Made by a program: the position numbers and the translations under genes. This document shows, in pieces, positions 27,337 through 36,796 of a stretch of DNA of 64,000 nt; the stretch's first letter is position 1, and every line of letters begins with the position of its first letter. The notes below the pieces were generated by a model. It made no database searches. It saw nothing but the letters and a program-made list of their open reading frames with translations, and was not told where the DNA came from. The stretch comes from an uncultured SAR86 cluster bacterium. Lineage in GTDB: Bacteria > Pseudomonadota > Gammaproteobacteria > Magnimaribacterales > D2472. The stretch is taken from the NCBI GenBank assembly GCA_902608115.1, contig CACLMT010000001.1, positions 1 through 64,000 on the forward strand, read 5' to 3'.

Positions 27337-28037
27337 TGTTTCTTTTTTACTAGGTCTTCGTATTTTTTAATGGCATCAGAAATCTTTTTTATTACATCGC
27401 CTTGCGCAAAATGTTTTGTGTTTGTGTAAAAAGGATGGGGAAGTGAGGCTAACTCCTTGGCTTTCTCCATAACTCTTCCTATAAATTTATCTTCTGACGT
27501 AACCTCATCAATATACCCAACGGCTATTGAGTCTTTCATAGAATATGCATCTGAATGATAAACAGCAGGGTAAAAATAATTCTTGTTTACCCTAGCTTTT
27601 AATATTTCCATGATTTGAATTGGAATATCCATATTGTTCCTTACTTCATTTGCCTGACAAACATACTCTCCATCTATTCCGATTCTGTAATCTGCGCAAC
27701 AAGTGACAAACAAGCCTAATGCTATAGAGTGTCCTGAAACTGCAGCTACTATTGGTCTATCGAACGAATAAAGTTCTAGCAACATCTTGTACCCAAGTCG
27801 AACCATTTTCATAATTTTTTCCATATCCCCGGTTGCCAAAGTCTTTAAATCAAACCCTCCTGAAAAAATACCATCTCTTCCTTTTATTACTAAGGCTCCA
27901 GAGTCTTTGGGAACCTTTGCTAACAAGGCATTAAATTGGGTAAGCATTTCACATGAGAAAGCATTAACCTTCCCATCATCTAACTTAATTACAGAAATAT
28001 CATTTTCTTGGATTAGTGTTGCAATTGCTTCAGCCAT
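27333..28037 (-). CDS. Enoyl-CoA hydratase/isomerase family protein
   Basis: 234 residues, crotonase fold: VIKGRDGIFSGGFDLKTL and IVAAVSGHSIALGLFVTCCADYRI form the oxyanion-hole regions. The second segment lacks the usual glycine pair GGG and the catalytic glutamates are not obvious. The reaction therefore cannot be assigned from sequence; it may be a divergent hydratase or isomerase. Confidence 0.8.
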   Translation of the reverse strand: MAEAIATLIQENDISVIKLDDGKVNAFSCEMLTQFNALLAKVPKDSGALVIKGRDGIFSGGFDLKTLATGDMEKIMKMVRLGYKMLLELYSFDRPIVAAVSGHSIALGLFVTCCADYRIGIDGEYVCQANEVRNNMDIPIQIMEILKARVNKNYFYPAVYHSDAYSMKDSIAVGYIDEVTSEDKFIGRVMEKAKELASLPHPFYTNTKHFAQGDVIKKISDAIKKYEDLVKKKQ

Positions 28038-28051
28038 TGATTCCTTAATTA

Positions 28052-28375
28052 TTAATGAGTGGAATATATGTTAACAAGGATTACCCCATTTACTATTAAG
28101 AACAAACCTAAAACCGCTTGCCAGCTTAATGCTTGTCCATAAATAAAATATGACAATATTGCAATAGCCAAGACTCCTAGGCCGCTCCAACAAGCATAAA
28201 CAATAGCAATTGGTATCACTCTTAAAGCTAATGTTAAAAAATAAAAGGAAGTAAAATAGAAAATGCTCATAATAATTGTTGGGATTATTTCTGAGAATTC
28301 CTTTGTGATGGGAAGCATTAAGGTGCCAGCGACTTCAAATACAATGGCCCCTAATAAAGATAAATACGGTGACAT
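28052..28375 (-). CDS. Small multidrug resistance (SMR) family transporter
   Basis: 107 residues with four membrane helices. The conserved proton/drug-binding glutamate is at position 14 (LGAIVFEVAGTLML) as in EmrE. The third-helix motif IVYACWSGLGVLAIAIL is typical. Proton-driven export of cationic compounds or guanidinium is likely. It lies between a crotonase and a DUF3089 gene on the same strand. Confidence 0.88.
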   Translation of the reverse strand: MSPYLSLLGAIVFEVAGTLMLPITKEFSEIIPTIIMSIFYFTSFYFLTLALRVIPIAIVYACWSGLGVLAIAILSYFIYGQALSWQAVLGLFLIVNGVILVNIYSTH

Positions 28376-28390
28376 GGTTAAAATTGAATC

Positions 28391-29545
28391 TTATTGAGGA
28401 TACTTTTTTAAGTAAGTCTTAACCTTAAGTTTAGCATTTTCTCTTATATCCAAGTAAAAAAGCGCAAAGTCTAGGCCGTGATAATTTAATTTTGATCCAG
28501 CAAAGCCTTGGAACCTTGTCCCAGATTGATCAGAAGCAAATAAAGCCCCTTGTTTACATTGAGCTTGAACATATTGGGCTATTGGAGACTCTAACTCATT
28601 GAAAACTGTATTTTTTGGTGCATCTGAACCCGAAAACTCCAATGTAAAATCTCCTGAAATATGAACGGCGCCTTTTGCTTCAACCAAATCAGACATTGGA
28701 CCTTCATTTGTCCAGGTAATGGGATTAACACATATATTGCCCTGATAAAGAGGCATCTCTTTATCAATATAAGCAAGATTCATGGTGTCCCAATGAACTA
28801 AACAACCAAGCTGATCAGCGCTGTCGCAAACACCAATATCTTTCATTTGGTTTAACCAGTCCTTAGAGATCATGCCGCCTATAATGTAGGCTCCAACAAA
28901 TCTAGAGTATAGCTCTGAATCATCTATTTCTTCTGCCAGCAGTCTAATTGAATGGTGAGTACCTTGGCTATGGCTGGCAATTATAAAAGGTCTGTCGTTG
29001 TTAAAGCTTTCAATAAAATATGTAAATGCTTTTTTTACATCTTGATAGACAAATGCATGTATCTCTTCACGAAGCTCGTCTGATCCGAAGTAACTATAAA
29101 TAGATGCCTGGCGATAATGAGGCGCATAAATGCTACAACAACCATTAAACGCGCTGGCTTGGTTAGCCATCATCCATTGAGTGTTCTCTTTAGTTGCAGA
29201 TTGTTTATCTAGGGGGTCTGTCCAATGATCACCTTTTAGATAACCAGTTGGGTGAACAAAAAAAACATCTACTGGTGCTTTGGTTTGATCGATAGACTCC
29301 TCCCCCTTAGGAAAGAGATCTGCTTCATCTTCAATAAAAGGCATTGCAGCCCATGAGCTATTTTTAGAATAATCTAATTGTTTGACTGCGTCTTTTGGAT
29401 CAAAAGGTTTGTCTGGGCCGCTAAAAAAATAGTCATAAGCAGTATCAAAGGTTAAGCCCTGATCTCTTAAATCACTAATATAAGGATAAAACCAGGCACC
29501 AACCCCACACAGGATAATAAGAACAGTTAATATAAATTTTTTCAT
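28391..29545 (-). CDS. DUF3089 alpha/beta hydrolase-like protein
   Basis: 384 residues with an N-terminal membrane anchor (about 3-20). The DUF3089 pattern is DVFFVHPTGYLKGDHWTDP and IYAPHYRQASIYSY. The nucleophile elbow is IASHSQGTHHSIRLL, and CVNPITWTN follows. The family is alpha/beta hydrolase-like and uncharacterised. Located outside the cytoplasm judging from the anchor. Confidence 0.83.
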   Translation of the reverse strand: MKKFILTVLIILCGVGAWFYPYISDLRDQGLTFDTAYDYFFSGPDKPFDPKDAVKQLDYSKNSSWAAMPFIEDEADLFPKGEESIDQTKAPVDVFFVHPTGYLKGDHWTDPLDKQSATKENTQWMMANQASAFNGCCSIYAPHYRQASIYSYFGSDELREEIHAFVYQDVKKAFTYFIESFNNDRPFIIASHSQGTHHSIRLLAEEIDDSELYSRFVGAYIIGGMISKDWLNQMKDIGVCDSADQLGCLVHWDTMNLAYIDKEMPLYQGNICVNPITWTNEGPMSDLVEAKGAVHISGDFTLEFSGSDAPKNTVFNELESPIAQYVQAQCKQGALFASDQSGTRFQGFAGSKLNYHGLDFALFYLDIRENAKLKVKTYLKKYPQ

Positions 29546-29549
29546 ATGG

Positions 29550-29852
29550 TTAACTTATCTTCTTAAGTATCCAAAAACCTAACCAAGTGCTAATAATTGC
29601 TTTAAGTGTTTGGGCTATTATCAGTGGTAATGAAAAAATAAAATCCAACCATGGGTTCCATACCCATGAATATAGCCAATCAATGACAGGAAGAAAGATC
29701 ATAAAAAAATTTTTAAAAAACTCTATATGGGACAAAGAAAGAACTCCAAAGTCAGAGCTTATGACAATCCAAATCCCCCAAAAAACCAGCCCTATCTGTA
29801 AAGGAGTGGTTCCTATGCAAAAGTAAGCAAAAATTTTAAGAAATGTTTTCAC
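29550..29852 (-). CDS. Small membrane protein of unknown function
   Basis: 100 residues, unrecognised. Hydrophobic segments at about 5-30, 45-62 and 70-95, with tryptophan-rich loops (WLYSWVWNPWLDFIF). It precedes the DUF3089 gene by 4 bases on the same strand, suggesting joint expression. Confidence 0.6.
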   Translation of the reverse strand: MKTFLKIFAYFCIGTTPLQIGLVFWGIWIVISSDFGVLSLSHIEFFKNFFMIFLPVIDWLYSWVWNPWLDFIFSLPLIIAQTLKAIISTWLGFWILKKIS

Positions 29853-29942
29853 AGCAAGGCCTCTTATGGATCATAATAAAACTTTAACAGGTTCACGAAG
29901 TAACTTGTATCTAAAAAGCTCGGCTTTGTATGAAGCTAGACT

Positions 29943-30671
29943 TTATTTTTTCGGTGCGCTCTTCCATGCGTAGATCGAAAACGGGATTGAGAAAAAATAG
30001 GCTAAAGCAAGAATATTCAAAGTGGCCCATAAAAAATTAATCATACTCAATACTATTCCTGAAAATAGAGTAAAAAAAAGAATTTTTGATTTAATAAAAA
30101 TTTGTCTTCTTTTGAGAGAAAAAGTTGGGATCCTGCTAACTAAAAGACTGCTAATTAAAATGGTGTATCCAGCAATAAAATTTACATTCTGATAAGCCCA
30201 GTCATATCCCATCAAAGAATGGGTTAAAGGTAGCAAAATTAAAATCGCTCCTACTGGCGTTGGAATGCCAGCAAAAAAATGCGCTTGAAAATCTTTAGAA
30301 TTTTTAGATTGTTCTAGACTTACATTAAAAAGCGCAAGTCTTAAGCAGGAAAATATTATAAAAGTTAGAGCGGCAAAAGCCCCTATGCTGGTATTTTGAT
30401 CAAAGATAGTCATGTAAATTAGCAATCCTGGTGCTATACCAAAACTTAGGAAGTCTGAAAGAGAATCTAACTGAGCACCAAGATCAGATTCGCTTTTAAG
30501 ATACCTGGCAAGCATCCCGTCTAAAACATCGCATGCCCCTGCAAGCAAAATACAAACAATAGCTAGACTATATTCTGATTCAAGGGCAAATCTAATAGAG
30601 CTTAAACCAAAGCTTAATCCCGTGAGGGTTATAAGATTTGGGATTAAAGCTTTAAAGTTTATCTTATTCAT
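29943..30671 (-). CDS. pssA: CDP-diacylglycerol-serine O-phosphatidyltransferase (type II)
   Basis: 242 residues, several membrane helices. The CDP-alcohol phosphotransferase motif is present as CDVLDGMLARYLKSESDLG followed by AQLDSLSDFLSFG, which supplies the DGx2ARx8Gx3Dx3D residues. Makes phosphatidylserine from CDP-diacylglycerol and serine. This is the integral-membrane type, unlike the phospholipase D-like PssA of E. coli. Overlaps psd by 4 bases, so the two steps to phosphatidylethanolamine are coupled. Confidence 0.92.
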   Translation of the reverse strand: MNKINFKALIPNLITLTGLSFGLSSIRFALESEYSLAIVCILLAGACDVLDGMLARYLKSESDLGAQLDSLSDFLSFGIAPGLLIYMTIFDQNTSIGAFAALTFIIFSCLRLALFNVSLEQSKNSKDFQAHFFAGIPTPVGAILILLPLTHSLMGYDWAYQNVNFIAGYTILISSLLVSRIPTFSLKRRQIFIKSKILFFTLFSGIVLSMINFLWATLNILALAYFFSIPFSIYAWKSAPKK

Positions 30672-31345
30672 AAATCTTCTTTTGTATTTTTAAGTGAAGC
30701 TAAAACGGTTTCCCCTGCTGTGACCTTGTCCCATAATTTGCACTCTGTAACTGAATTAAGTGGCATGTAAATATCCACCCTTGAGCCAAAGCGAATTAAT
30801 CCAAATCTCTCACCTTGTTGAAGTGTGTCCTTGACCTGAATAAAGTTTAAAATTCTCCGTGCTATTAAGCCGGCTATTTGCACGACTACAATTTTTGAAC
30901 CATTTTCGCTCTTAATGATTAGGCTGCTTCTTTCGTTTTTGTCGCTGGCTTTATCTAGACTAGCGTTTAAAAATTGTCCTTTTTTATAAACAATTTTTTC
31001 CACCAGCCCACTTATTGGACTTCTATTAACATGAACGTTAAATACATCCATAAAGACACAAATTCTTTTCATTTTTTCTTGCGAAGTTAAAGCCTCATCA
31101 GGCGGCAAAGCTTCATCAATCAAACACACTTTTCCATCTGCCGAACTAACGATTTTATTTAAATCAAAAGGGGGGTTTCTATCTGGATCACGAAAAAACC
31201 AAACAACAAAGAATGTAAATAAATAGCCTATAAAAGCTATGGACGGCCATACAAAAAAGATACATGTAGATATAGAAAAAAAAATAGCTGCAAACTTCCA
31301 CCCCTCTCGGTGAATATAAGGCGTTGATTTAATTAACTGCTTCAT
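30668..31345 (-). CDS. psd: Phosphatidylserine decarboxylase, short type
   Basis: 225 residues. Converts phosphatidylserine to phosphatidylethanolamine. The self-cleavage site giving the pyruvoyl group is the serine in LIRFGSRVDIYMP near residue 190. The N-terminal half has two membrane segments and WFFRDPDRNPP. FMDVFNVHVNRSPISG is also conserved. The short form resembles archaeal/alphaproteobacterial-type enzymes rather than the longer E. coli Psd. Confidence 0.93.
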   Translation of the reverse strand: MKQLIKSTPYIHREGWKFAAIFFSISTCIFFVWPSIAFIGYLFTFFVVWFFRDPDRNPPFDLNKIVSSADGKVCLIDEALPPDEALTSQEKMKRICVFMDVFNVHVNRSPISGLVEKIVYKKGQFLNASLDKASDKNERSSLIIKSENGSKIVVVQIAGLIARRILNFIQVKDTLQQGERFGLIRFGSRVDIYMPLNSVTECKLWDKVTAGETVLASLKNTKEDL

Positions 31346-31433
31346 TTTAATTGTCTCGTCAAGCGGAGTATTTTATTCTAAAAAAATATTTTTTTTTAGC
31401 TTTTAGATAAATTAAATCTATTTTCTTGTTTAT

Positions 31434-32744
31434 TTAAAAAATAACTAACTGACTATAAATAATTAATCCTGCCATTCCAAGCTGAAGAATTAAAGTTAGC
31501 CATAATATTAATTTGGTTGTTAGGCTTGGTTGAAGTTCTTTTTCAAGCTTATTTGTAAGGTATAAAGCCCCAATATTTATAATGGGCAATCCTAATGCTG
31601 CCCAAATTCCTGCTATTAGTAATAAGGCAATGGGGTCTGGCAAAAGAAAGTAGGCAACACAAGAAAATAAAGGGATTAACAAGGCAATGATTTTTATTAA
31701 TCGCTTGCGAGTGCCTGGTTTTTCTAAAACCAGCCCCATAGATATTAAATAATCTGAGATTGTTCTAGTAAATGCAGCTGTTCCTGAAAGAAGCGTTGAA
31801 AAGAGAACAAAAAATGCTAATGGGATAAAAAACCATTGAGCCCAAGCGCCGAGAATGCTGGTAAACATATTTAAAAGAGTTTGAATAATATCGCCGTCAG
31901 GAGGGGGGTAAAGACCCAACGTATTTAAAACGGCGGCGCCTAGTAGAAAAAACGGCAGAGTCCCAATAGTTACAAAAAATACTGTGGCCCAAACATCCGT
32001 TTGCATAACCCTAATCCAAGCCCTCTTCTCAGTAAGGTCATTGCCATGATTTGCATAGCCCTTCTCTAAGCACCAGTATGTGTATGCCATGATCTCTCCA
32101 TAGCTAATTCCTGTAAAACCAAAGACCGCCAATGCAAGCGCTGCATGTTCAAATGGAAATGAAAATGAAAACCCACTAAAAATTTGTTCACCTGTTATAG
32201 CATAGGGAGTTGACTGCATGGAGATAGCAATAATTAAAGTTACAACCGAGAAAAAGAAAACCATTCCAAGCAAGGTCTTCTCAAGTAATTGATATGAACC
32301 AAGAAATAAAATAAACCATGTGGTTAAGCATGCCGTTACCACCCATGCTTCTACGCTTAAAAATGAAACCATCAAATGCCCGGCTTCGGCAACGGCCCCA
32401 GCAAGCCCGCCCATGCCTGCAATCGACGGCACAACCCCAATAAACATAAACCAAACCAACCATGAGGCTTTTTTCCCGCGAAGACTGGTCTGAGGTCCCG
32501 GCATATCAGAAAAAGACTCCAAAAATGTTTTTCTTGTTGCGATTACATATCGAGTAATTTCAGCCTGAATAAGTGGCTTGCTCCAGAGACTTAATAAAAG
32601 CCACCACAACAGAGTAAATCCTGTTGCTGCCCCTAGCAAAGGAGATAAAGCAATGGATCCACTACCAACAACACTGCCAGTTACAACGAGGCTGGGACCA
32701 ATAAATTTTAAACGTTGTATAAATGAGACAGGGGCTTTAATCAT
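31434..32744 (-). CDS. Nramp-related membrane transporter with divergent metal site
   Basis: 436 residues, 11 or so membrane helices. It aligns with the Nramp fold at helix 1-2 (LKFIGPSLVVTGSVVGSGSIALSP, shown here in parts, then LLWWLLLSLWSKPLIQAE). The canonical helix 1 DPGN metal motif is replaced by GSGS-type residues, and helix 6 reads FTGISYGEIMAYTYW instead of MPH. The transported ion is therefore uncertain; it may not be manganese or iron. Confidence 0.78.
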   Translation of the reverse strand: MIKAPVSFIQRLKFIGPSLVVTGSVVGSGSIALSPLLGAATGFTLLWWLLLSLWSKPLIQAEITRYVIATRKTFLESFSDMPGPQTSLRGKKASWLVWFMFIGVVPSIAGMGGLAGAVAEAGHLMVSFLSVEAWVVTACLTTWFILFLGSYQLLEKTLLGMVFFFSVVTLIIAISMQSTPYAITGEQIFSGFSFSFPFEHAALALAVFGFTGISYGEIMAYTYWCLEKGYANHGNDLTEKRAWIRVMQTDVWATVFFVTIGTLPFFLLGAAVLNTLGLYPPPDGDIIQTLLNMFTSILGAWAQWFFIPLAFFVLFSTLLSGTAAFTRTISDYLISMGLVLEKPGTRKRLIKIIALLIPLFSCVAYFLLPDPIALLLIAGIWAALGLPIINIGALYLTNKLEKELQPSLTTKLILWLTLILQLGMAGLIIYSQLVIF

Positions 32745-32796
32745 GATTTTTTTTGCAAGAGAACTATGTCCTTTGATTGGATTTCACATGTCCATT

Positions 32797-33315
32797 TTAT
32801 TTTACTCTTCTTACTCTTAAGCTTACTTTTTTGCCTTCAACTTTCATAACATAGCCACTAATGAACCCTTGAGAAATAGATACTGTTTGACCTTCATTTA
32901 CTGGGATTCGATCATAGATATCCTTAACGCTTCTCCAAGTTTGTTTATTGTCTAAGGTAATATAAATCTTGTAATTGCCCCTTTTGTTTACATTTATTAT
33001 TTTTGCTGTGATCGATAAATCATCTTTTGGTTTTTCCAAACCATAATCATTGTTATTTGTGTTATCTGATTTTTTAACTATTGGAGTTTTTTGAGCTTTC
33101 TCTGATTTATCAATTTTTTGTGTGTCTTGGAACAAAGCATCGTAGCAAATTAATCTTGCAGCAGGGTCAGTTATGCTTACACAGTTTTGTATATCTGGGT
33201 TATGAGAAAAAACTGGGGCACCAAAAAATAACAATCCTATAAATAAAATAAATGATTTTGATTCAACTAATGCATGCTTTTTTTCTGCAACAGTTTTTTT
33301 ATTGTAATTATTCAT
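32797..33315 (-). CDS. Exported protein of unknown function
   Basis: 172 residues. An N-terminal hydrophobic segment (about 20-38) looks like a signal sequence. After it comes NCVSITDPAARLICYDALF, a CxxI..p..RL.CYD motif seen in many small exported gammaproteobacterial proteins. The C-terminal half is a predicted beta-rich domain (WRSVKDIYDRIPVNEGQTV, SLRVRRVK). Function unknown. Divergence of the start was not tested; an internal start could shorten it. Confidence 0.65.
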   Translation of the reverse strand: MNNYNKKTVAEKKHALVESKSFILFIGLLFFGAPVFSHNPDIQNCVSITDPAARLICYDALFQDTQKIDKSEKAQKTPIVKKSDNTNNNDYGLEKPKDDLSITAKIINVNKRGNYKIYITLDNKQTWRSVKDIYDRIPVNEGQTVSISQGFISGYVMKVEGKKVSLRVRRVK

Positions 33316-33392
33316 GATTATAAAAATATAAACCTCCCGTTAAATAAGTCAAAAATTATTTTAAAATCTGAGTTTTTTTGTTAATGAGTGCT

Positions 33393-34238
33393 CTAGCCTT
33401 TATTTTTTATATGGGTATTTGGTGGCCCAAAGATTGCATTTAACATTTCACTAAAATCGTTCTTATTTTTGATGTCTTCAATCATGGATGACCAGGCCAT
33501 AAAAGTTATTTTTGCAGGATTAAATGTATTGACGTTATTTACTAAACCAAACGTTACAGGCTCTTCTTCAGGCTCAAATGTTCCAAACATTCTGTCCCAT
33601 ATAATCAATAAATTCCCATAATTCTTATCAATATACTGTTTGTTAGAACCGTGGTGGACTCTGTGATGAGAGGGGGTATTAAAAACCCACTCAAGGGGGC
33701 CAAGCTTGTCTACGATTTGGGTGTGACCAACTATCCCCCATAAAGTACTCATTACGCCTGCTACTGCAATAATTGTTGGATCAAATCCAAGCAAAGGAAG
33801 CGTCATGAAGAATGGTATTTTGGAAATTGGCCCGAACCACGCTTGTCTAAACGATACTGCGAAATTCATTTCTTCGCTTGAGTGATGGCTTAAATGAATA
33901 GCCCAAAGAAATCTGGTTCTATGTGACATTCTATGATAAACATAAAAAACAAGATCAATCATTATGAAGGTTAGAATCCACATTGCCCAAAGCGGTATGG
34001 TGTTAGCAAAGTCGAAGATCCTAAACTGATATAAGTAAAAGTGGAAAGCCAAGACTAGGCCCTTGATAGCAAAAGCCATCACTATGTTTCCTGCCAACAA
34101 ACCAACGGTGCAATATGTATCTTCTCTTTTATAGTATTTTCGGTTTTGCCAGTTAGAGATTAAAGCTTCCGCAAATATCATGGCCAAAACAATCGGCGCA
34201 CCGATTGCGTAAACTTCTGTGACTGTCAAACCCGTCAT
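33393..34238 (-). CDS. Fatty acid hydroxylase / sterol desaturase family protein
   Basis: 281 residues with several membrane helices. The di-iron histidine boxes are HRMSH, HLSHHSSE and HRVHHGSN (HX3H, HX2HH, HX2HH), with a further His in VGHTQI. These define the ERG3/fatty acid hydroxylase superfamily. Bacterial members act on fatty acids, carotenoids or ether lipids; the substrate here is unknown. Confidence 0.88.
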   Translation of the reverse strand: MTGLTVTEVYAIGAPIVLAMIFAEALISNWQNRKYYKREDTYCTVGLLAGNIVMAFAIKGLVLAFHFYLYQFRIFDFANTIPLWAMWILTFIMIDLVFYVYHRMSHRTRFLWAIHLSHHSSEEMNFAVSFRQAWFGPISKIPFFMTLPLLGFDPTIIAVAGVMSTLWGIVGHTQIVDKLGPLEWVFNTPSHHRVHHGSNKQYIDKNYGNLLIIWDRMFGTFEPEEEPVTFGLVNNVNTFNPAKITFMAWSSMIEDIKNKNDFSEMLNAIFGPPNTHIKNKG

Positions 34239-34353
34239 TCAAAAACAAAAAATAGTGAGAAGTTTTTCATAGTTTTAATATATCAGTGTATTAGCTCTTT
34301 TCATTTTTTATATTCAATATATATTTAGTTAAAAGCAAGTATTTATTTTTATC

Positions 34354-34437
34354 ATGAAAAAAAGAACTAAAAACAGAATTGCCTTATTTCTAATTATGAT
34401 TTTTGTGTTTTTCTATATGTTTAGTCCGTACCTTTAA
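34354..34437 (+). CDS. Possible 27-residue single-span membrane peptide
   Basis: Short ORF with a basic N-terminus (MKKRTKNR) and one hydrophobic helix ending FYMFSPYL. Composition is typical of small membrane proteins, but no ribosome-binding site is obvious upstream. The end overlaps the 3' end of the convergent oxygenase by 4 bases. It may be real or chance. Confidence 0.35.
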   Translation: MKKRTKNRIALFLIMIFVFFYMFSPYL

Positions 34438-35268
34438 TCAACTGGGGTTATGCCAGCAGATGCAAGCTTTGAAAGCCACTCAGGCTCGTCTTCAGATCTA
34501 AGATTGAGATCAAGCATGGGTTGATAATTTATAAAATCTACTTCATAAGTATCATAAATAGATTCTCTGCCATCATACTTCAGACAAGGGTTTTCTTTGT
34601 ACAATGGGCCGTTTTTATCTACATAGTGAATAAAAATATTTTTTAGAGAAATTTCCTTCTAGCGGGTCTCTCCAATGCAGCACATTAATGCCCTGATATA
34701 TCAAAACATCGCCTGGCTGCATGGATATTGCTTTGCAGCCAATTGATGACCTTTCCTGCATTGATTTTTTTTGAGAAAGACCAAAAAATGACTCATATTT
34801 GTAACCTGCATAATTTTTATTATTTAAAAGCCAAATTGGCCAGGGTTCTTTGTTGTCTGTTTCTTGATCAATGCATATGGTAGCGCTCACTTCACAGCTT
34901 GGTCTGTCTCGATGGGCATACAAAACTGCATTTCTATTATATTTTCGAGAATAGTTATAGGTTGGAACCAGCTCAAGATTAAGAATGGATTCAATGGATT
35001 TTTGGAGATGCGTTAAAAGAAATACCCCAAAAGGAGCGGCCCCAAATTCAACTGTAGTAAATGGTTTGACCCATGAGGAGTCTTCTCTGTGAATGCCTTC
35101 AGATTCAACAAAAACCTGATCAAAAGGATGTTTTTCAAATGCATTCCATGAAATTTGAATGTGTTCTAATAATTCTGGAGTAAGTAAATTTTTTGCTAAA
35201 AAATATCTATGCTCTTGAAAAAAAACTTCAGAAGAAGTCTTAGATTTTTTCTTAAATACATCAAACAT
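34434..35268 (-). CDS. 2OG-Fe(II) oxygenase-like protein, frameshifted near its C-terminus
   Basis: The undisturbed frame from the ATG at 35268 (a TTG at 35277 is also possible) ends early at 34615. It contains the metal ligands in YAHRDRPSCEVSATICID (HxD) and INVLHWRDPLEGNF (distal His and Arg). Shifting one base at the A/T runs 34632-34644 continues with FIHYVDKNGPLYKENP and about 60 more residues to a TAA at 34434. FIHYVD.NG is the normal strand after the distal histidine in this family. Restored length is about 277 residues. Divergent from a GT39 gene. Confidence 0.72.
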
Positions 35269-35386
35269 AGAGAACAATTTAATCTTTTTTGCTAAAAAAT
35301 CAAATCAAGATTATAAAATAGATTCAATATGCATAATTACTACGAACCACTAACTTATTGTATTTACAGAAACACTATTAAATTTA

Positions 35387-36790
35387 ATGCTTAAAAAGTC
35401 TTTCCAGTTGAATCCTTATGCTTTTTTATTAGCCTTGATGGTTATAGCTTTATTTTTAAGGTATCAATCTATTGTTGATCAAAGTTATTGGATGGATGAG
35501 CTATACAGCGCCGCAAGGTCTATGCCAAATAAAGCTTTTTTTGATGTGTATTATTGGGGTCCAGATCCCCACCCACCCTTTCATTATATTCTTCTATGGG
35601 GCGCTTATAACATTTTTGGATTTTCAGAGTTTGTTGGAAGAGGCTTATCTGTTTTTGCAGGCACTCTGATGGTTCCGGCGGTTTATTATCTAGGAAAAGA
35701 GATATTTAATAGAAATACTGGATTCTTAGCCGCTATAGCGGTTACTTTCAATCCTGTTTTATTATATTTTTCTATAGAAGTAAGAGCCTATGAGTTTTTA
35801 TCATTATTTTCAGTTCTCTCCACTTATCTGCTCATCAAAAATTCTTTGAACCCAAAAATTATAATATCTTTCCTATACTTTGCGTCCCTGTTAATTTTAA
35901 TCAACTTACATTTCTTTGGGTTTCTTATCTTAATTGCACATTTATTTGCATATATTATTTTTCAATTTAAAAGCTCTAATTTAAAAGAAGCTAAGTTTAT
36001 AATTTTACCAATTCTTTTATCATCTCTGTCCTATATACCTTTGCTTGGACTGGCTCTAGAGATTGCTAGAAGTGGACCTACGTGGATAGAACCAGTTCCA
36101 ATCTTTAGCTTTATTCAAAATACATTTAGTTATTTTATTTTTGGGGCTACTTTTGAAAATTTAAATTTACTAAATTTCTTACTTGGAAATATTCTATTTA
36201 TTTATTTGATGCTATTTTTTATTTTTGCATTTAGGGAGGCTGATAATTATAAATATATGCTTATTTTTTTTATTTTTATGTTTATTTTTATAGCCTCGAT
36301 TTTTATTGGGTTAATAATTAATCCTATATTTAATGCGCGCAATGCTATAGGCTTTCTTCCGTTCCTTATTATCGTTTTAAGTTATGGTATTGAGGTTGTT
36401 GAAAGAAAAAAATATAAAATTACAGCAATATCACTTTTAACGGCTTTGTTCCTCGTGCCGCTCTTTTTTTATGAGACTACCCCCAAGCAAGAATGGAGGC
36501 AGACCCTGTTAAGAGCTTCAGAGCTTTCTAATAAAATCTATGTATCAAGCTGGATAGGACAATGGGATGTTTATAGAAAATGGCTTGGTCTTAATGAGGT
36601 AGTATTGCTTCCGTTTTCGGATATTCATAGCAAGAATATAAGCCATGAAGAGAGAATGTATGTTGTTTGGGCTCAGATGAAGCCGGGTGAATTCACCAAT
36701 CTTCAAAACATTATTAATAGTTTGTCCCTAGAAGATGAAATCATTTTCCATGAATCGGGGATTCATATATATAAAAAGATGGACCCTTGA
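35387..36790 (+). CDS. GT39-like membrane glycosyltransferase (GT-C fold)
   Basis: 467 residues with about 11 membrane helices. The first periplasmic loop has the acidic motif YWMDELYSAARS, and the next has WGPDPHPPFHYILLWG, both typical of ArnT/PMT-type enzymes that use polyprenyl-phosphate sugars. VGRGLSVFAGTLMVPAVYYL and FNRNTGFLAA follow as in this family. It transfers a sugar on the periplasmic side; acceptor unknown. Divergent from the frameshifted oxygenase gene. Confidence 0.85.
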   Translation: MLKKSFQLNPYAFLLALMVIALFLRYQSIVDQSYWMDELYSAARSMPNKAFFDVYYWGPDPHPPFHYILLWGAYNIFGFSEFVGRGLSVFAGTLMVPAVYYLGKEIFNRNTGFLAAIAVTFNPVLLYFSIEVRAYEFLSLFSVLSTYLLIKNSLNPKIIISFLYFASLLILINLHFFGFLILIAHLFAYIIFQFKSSNLKEAKFIILPILLSSLSYIPLLGLALEIARSGPTWIEPVPIFSFIQNTFSYFIFGATFENLNLLNFLLGNILFIYLMLFFIFAFREADNYKYMLIFFIFMFIFIASIFIGLIINPIFNARNAIGFLPFLIIVLSYGIEVVERKKYKITAISLLTALFLVPLFFYETTPKQEWRQTLLRASELSNKIYVSSWIGQWDVYRKWLGLNEVVLLPFSDIHSKNISHEERMYVVWAQMKPGEFTNLQNIINSLSLEDEIIFHESGIHIYKKMDP

Positions 36791-36796
36791 AGGGTC
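36782..36796. terminator. Small hairpin between convergent genes
   Basis: gaccct-tga-agggtc forms a 6-bp perfect stem across the stop codon of the GT39 gene, followed by a T-rich tract on the + strand. It lies between the convergent stops of the glycosyltransferase and the thioredoxin-like gene. A weak, bidirectional terminator is plausible. Confidence 0.35.
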
